NCBI RefSeq assembly: GCF_021491915.1 | Contig: NZ_CP090836.1 | Span: 2,032,501 to 2,096,500, forward strand | DNA length: 64,000 nucleotides | Reading direction: 5' to 3' | From: Paracoccus everestensis | GTDB taxonomy: Bacteria > Pseudomonadota > Alphaproteobacteria > Rhodobacterales > Rhodobacteraceae | Shown here: one piece after another, positions 61,721 to 64,000 of the stretch | Layout of the letters: every line of letters begins with the position of its first letter | Position numbering within the stretch: the stretch's first letter is position 1 | Translations under genes and position numbers: made by a program | The notes under the pieces: generated by a model | Told to the model about the DNA's origin: nothing | The model's database searches: none | The model's input: only the letters and a program-made list of their open reading frames with translations

Positions 61721-63738
61721 TCGTCGGCACGGCGGGGCATATCGACCACGGCAAGACGGCCCTGGTCAAGGCGCTGACCGGCACCGATGCCGACCGCCTG
61801 GCCGAGGAAAAGGCCCGCGGCATCACGATCGACCTGGGCTTTGCCTATGCCGACCTGGGGGCAGGGTCCGTCACAGGGTTTGTCGACGTGCCGGGCCATG
61901 AACGGCTGATCCACACCATGCTGGCGGGCGCGAGCGGCATCGACATGGCGCTGCTGGTGGTGGCCGCCGACGACGGCGTGATGCCGCAGACGCGGGAACA
62001 TATCGCGATCCTGGACCTGCTGGGCATCGCGCGCGGCATTGTCGCGCTGACCAAGGCCGATCTGGCGGACCCGGCGCGGCGCGATGCAGTCGCCGCCGGA
62101 ATCCGCGAGGCCCTGGCAGGCACCGCCCTGGCCGATGCGCCGGTCCTGCCGGTCTCTTCGCTGACCGGCGAAGGCATCGACGCCCTGCGCCAGGCGCTGA
62201 TCGCCGCCGAAACGGACACCGCCGCCCGCCATGCCGACGGCCCGATGCGGCTGGCCGTGGACCGCAGCTTTACCCTGTCCGGCGCGGGCACGGTCGTCAC
62301 CGGCACGGTGCTGACCGGGCGCGTGGCCGTGGGCGATCCCGTGGTGGTCAGCCCGCGCGGCCTGCCTGCCCGCGTGCGCGCCATCCACGCCCAGAACCGC
62401 CCCGCGACCGAGGGCATGGCAGGCCAGCGTTGCGCCCTGAACCTAGCGGGCGAGGCGATCAGCAAACAGGCCATCCATCGCGGCGACGTTGTTCTGTCGC
62501 CCCCGCTGCACGCACCGACCGACCGCATCGACGCCTGGCTGACCGTGCTGGCGGGGGAACCCAGGCCCATCGGAACATGGTTTCCCGCCCGCCTGCACAG
62601 CCACGCGGTTGAAACCGGCGCACGGATCGTCCCCCTGGGCGATCCCATCCAGCCGGGCAGCAGCGGCCCGGTCCAGATCGTTCTGGACCGGCCCATCGCG
62701 GCGGCGGTGCATGACCGCTTCATCCTGCGCGACGTGTCCGCCAGCCGGACCATTGGCGGCGGGCGCTTTCTGGACCTGCGCGCCCCGGCCCGCAAGCGCC
62801 GCACCCCGGACCGGCTGGCGCTGATCCATGCCGCGCGGGCCGTCGATCCCGGTGCGGCACTGTCCGCGATGCTGGCCGTGGCGCCGGTCGAACTGACCCC
62901 CTTCGCCCGCGACCGCAGCCTGACCCCGACGGCGCTGTCGAATGCCGTTCGCAGCGCGGCAGCCGTTCCCATCGGCGATCTGGCATTGGGCCGCGACAGC
63001 CTGGACAGCCTGCGACGGCAACTGACTGAAACCTTGTCCCTGTTCCATGACGACAACCCCGACCTGCCCGGCTTGGGCCGCGAACGCCTGCGCCTGGCGT
63101 TGCAGCCGCGCCTGCCCAAGGATGCCTTCCTGACCTTTCTGCGCACTGAAGCCGCGCAAGGCGGCGTCGTGCTGGACGGCGCCTTTGTCCGCCTGCCCGG
63201 CCACGAGGTCCGCCTTTCGCCCGAGGACGAGGCCCTGTGGGACCGCATCGCCCCTGCCCTGGGGGGCGAGGCCCGTTTCCGCCCGCCCCGCGTGCGTGAT
63301 TTCGCGACCGACCTTGGCATCGACGAAAAGGACGTGCGCCGCGTGTTGCGCCTGACGCAAAAGCTGGGCCGCACCGACCAGATCGCGCATGACCATTTCT
63401 TCGCACGCGAGGTCACGGCGGAAATGGTCGCAATCATCGAGGATGTGGCGGCCAGCTCGGCGGACGGCTGGTTCACCGCCCCCGCATTCCGCGACCGGGT
63501 CCAGAACGGCCGCAAGGTCGCCATCGAGATCCTCGACTTTTTCGACCGCTACGGCCTGACCTTGCGCCGGGGCGATTTGCGTCGCATCAACCCTCATCGT
63601 GCCGACCTGTTCGGCACGGATGGAAGGGAATCGTCCCCGGTGGGGCGGCCGGACTTCAAATCCGGTTGGGGCAGCGAGACTGTCCCGGGTGGGTTCGACT
63701 CCCATTCCCTTCCGCCATCATCCGAAGGCCTGCCATGA
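61717..63738 (+). CDS. selB: Selenocysteine-specific elongation factor, C-terminus running through tRNA-Sec
   Basis: This 673-residue GTPase delivers Sec-tRNA to UGA codons bearing a SECIS. G1 is GHIDHGKT (7-14), G3 DVPGHE (57-62), G4 TKAD (112-115). The C-terminal winged helices end near [17 protein letters not shown] (residue about 633). Residues 636-667 are encoded by the tRNA-Sec gene itself, in frame, and six more codons follow to a stop overlapping the next gene by ATGA. A SelB of usual length would end near residue 620-635, so the last 38 residues are an extension. A sequence error removing a stop before the tRNA cannot be ruled out. Confidence 0.92.
   Translation: MIVGTAGHIDHGKTALVKALTGTDADRLAEEKARGITIDLGFAYADLGAGSVTGFVDVPGHERLIHTMLAGASGIDMALLVVAADDGVMPQTREHIAILDLLGIARGIVALTKADLADPARRDAVAAGIREALAGTALADAPVLPVSSLTGEGIDALRQALIAAETDTAARHADGPMRLAVDRSFTLSGAGTVVTGTVLTGRVAVGDPVVVSPRGLPARVRAIHAQNRPATEGMAGQRCALNLAGEAISKQAIHRGDVVLSPPLHAPTDRIDAWLTVLAGEPRPIGTWFPARLHSHAVETGARIVPLGDPIQPGSSGPVQIVLDRPIAAAVHDRFILRDVSASRTIGGGRFLDLRAPARKRRTPDRLALIHAARAVDPGAALSAMLAVAPVELTPFARDRSLTPTALSNAVRSAAAVPIGDLALGRDSLDSLRRQLTETLSLFHDDNPDLPGLGRERLRLALQPRLPKDAFLTFLRTEAAQGGVVLDGAFVRLPGHEVRLSPEDEALWDRIAPALGGEARFRPPRVRDFATDLGIDEKDVRRVLRLTQKLGRTDQIAHDHFFAREVTAEMVAIIEDVAASSADGWFTAPAFRDRVQNGRKVAIEILDFFDRYGLTLRRGDLRRINPHRADLFGTDGRESSPVGRPDFKSGWGSETVPGGFDSHSLPPSSEGLP
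63622..63717 (+). tRNA. selC: tRNA-Sec (UCA anticodon)
   Basis: A 96-base tRNA with the 8-bp acceptor GGAAGGGA/TCCCTTCC, long D and variable arms, anticodon loop CTTCAAA (anticodon TCA), T-loop TTCGACT and encoded GCCA end. CCGGACTTCAAATCCGG and the TTGGGGC and GTCCCGGG variable-arm segments match the E. coli selC layout. It lies wholly inside the selB reading frame. Confidence 0.96.
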
Positions 63739-64000
63739 GCGATACCGATTTTGACGACTGGCTGCGGGCGACATTCGCCGAAACGCAGGGTTTCACGCTG
63801 CTGATCGTCCTGGTGGGCATTGGCGGAGGACGGATCGATTTGCTGAAGTCCACGCATCTTCACGTGATCGGCGACGATATCGACTGGCCGCAGATGGCCG
63901 ATCACCTGGACGGATCGGGCGTGCCCTGGAACGGGGTCGCCCTGTTCCGGGCGGGCCGGGAGGGGCTGGTGGCCGACAACATCGCCAGCGACCGGCTGGA
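63735..64000 (+). CDS. Hypothetical protein, partial, coupled to selB
   Basis: The first 88 residues of a protein cut by the window end. It starts [20 protein letters not shown] and contains alternating hydrophobic strands (FTLLIVLVGIGG, LHVIGDDIDW). I recognise no family. The ATGA overlap with selB places it in the selenium operon, so a link to selenium or formate metabolism is a guess. Confidence 0.6.
   Translation, partial: MSDTDFDDWLRATFAETQGFTLLIVLVGIGGGRIDLLKSTHLHVIGDDIDWPQMADHLDGSGVPWNGVALFRAGREGLVADNIASDRL

Noticed and set aside
1..64000. CRISPR array or rRNA operon
   Set aside because: No regularly spaced repeats and no rRNA-like segments were seen on either strand.

Overview
The window is high-GC DNA from an alphaproteobacterium of the order Rhodobacterales, most likely Paracoccus or a close relative. 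The evidence is a full Rhodobacter-type gene transfer agent (GTA) cluster, a complete beta-hydroxyaspartate cycle operon of the kind known from Paracoccus denitrificans, a split b/b' ATP synthase Fo operon and a selenocysteine formate dehydrogenase locus. Almost all bases are coding, and most operon neighbours overlap by ATGA or TGATG. No gene-free stretch exceeds about 230 bases.

Layout. 1-5.6 kb: end of an NCS2 nucleobase permease gene, then bhcDCBA on the minus strand with the divergent regulator bhcR. 5.6-9.5 kb: purine permease, fused allantoinase/OHCU decarboxylase and ureidoglycine aminohydrolase. These ureide steps lead towards glyoxylate, which the bhc genes convert to oxaloacetate, so 1-9.5 kb reads as one purine-to-C4 neighbourhood. 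9.5-27 kb: housekeeping genes, including an M32 peptidase, ctaA, a TrmJ-like methylase, purN-purM, tRNA-Ile2, hsp20, an MFS exporter, zapA with a coiled-coil partner, hisB-hisH, a Hint-domain protein, a 5'-nucleotidase, pyrD and cysE.

27-41.7 kb: a complete GTA structural cluster on the minus strand, from gene 1 (small terminase) to gene 15 (baseplate/megatron) plus a DUF2793 gene. The capsid gene has hairpins on both sides. A terminator and an intergenic repeat lie between genes 2 and 3. A strong terminator and an IS630-family element bounded by TA dinucleotides sit upstream of gene 1. 43-54 kb: a phasin-like protein, mltG, fabF, adenosine kinase, nth, an OmpA-like lipoprotein, atpI-B-E-b'-b, then an ArsR-type regulator with pseudouridine catabolism genes psuK-psuG, and tRNA-Leu(UAG).

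54.6-63.7 kb: a selenocysteine operon. It runs fdoG (in-frame UGA at codon 200 with a SECIS-like hairpin), fdoH, fdoI, fdhE, selA, selB and tRNA-Sec (selC). The entire tRNA-Sec gene lies inside the 3' end of the selB reading frame, which continues to an ATGA overlap with the next gene. Thus the selenoprotein, its assembly factor and three of the four dedicated Sec components are encoded together; selD is not in the window.
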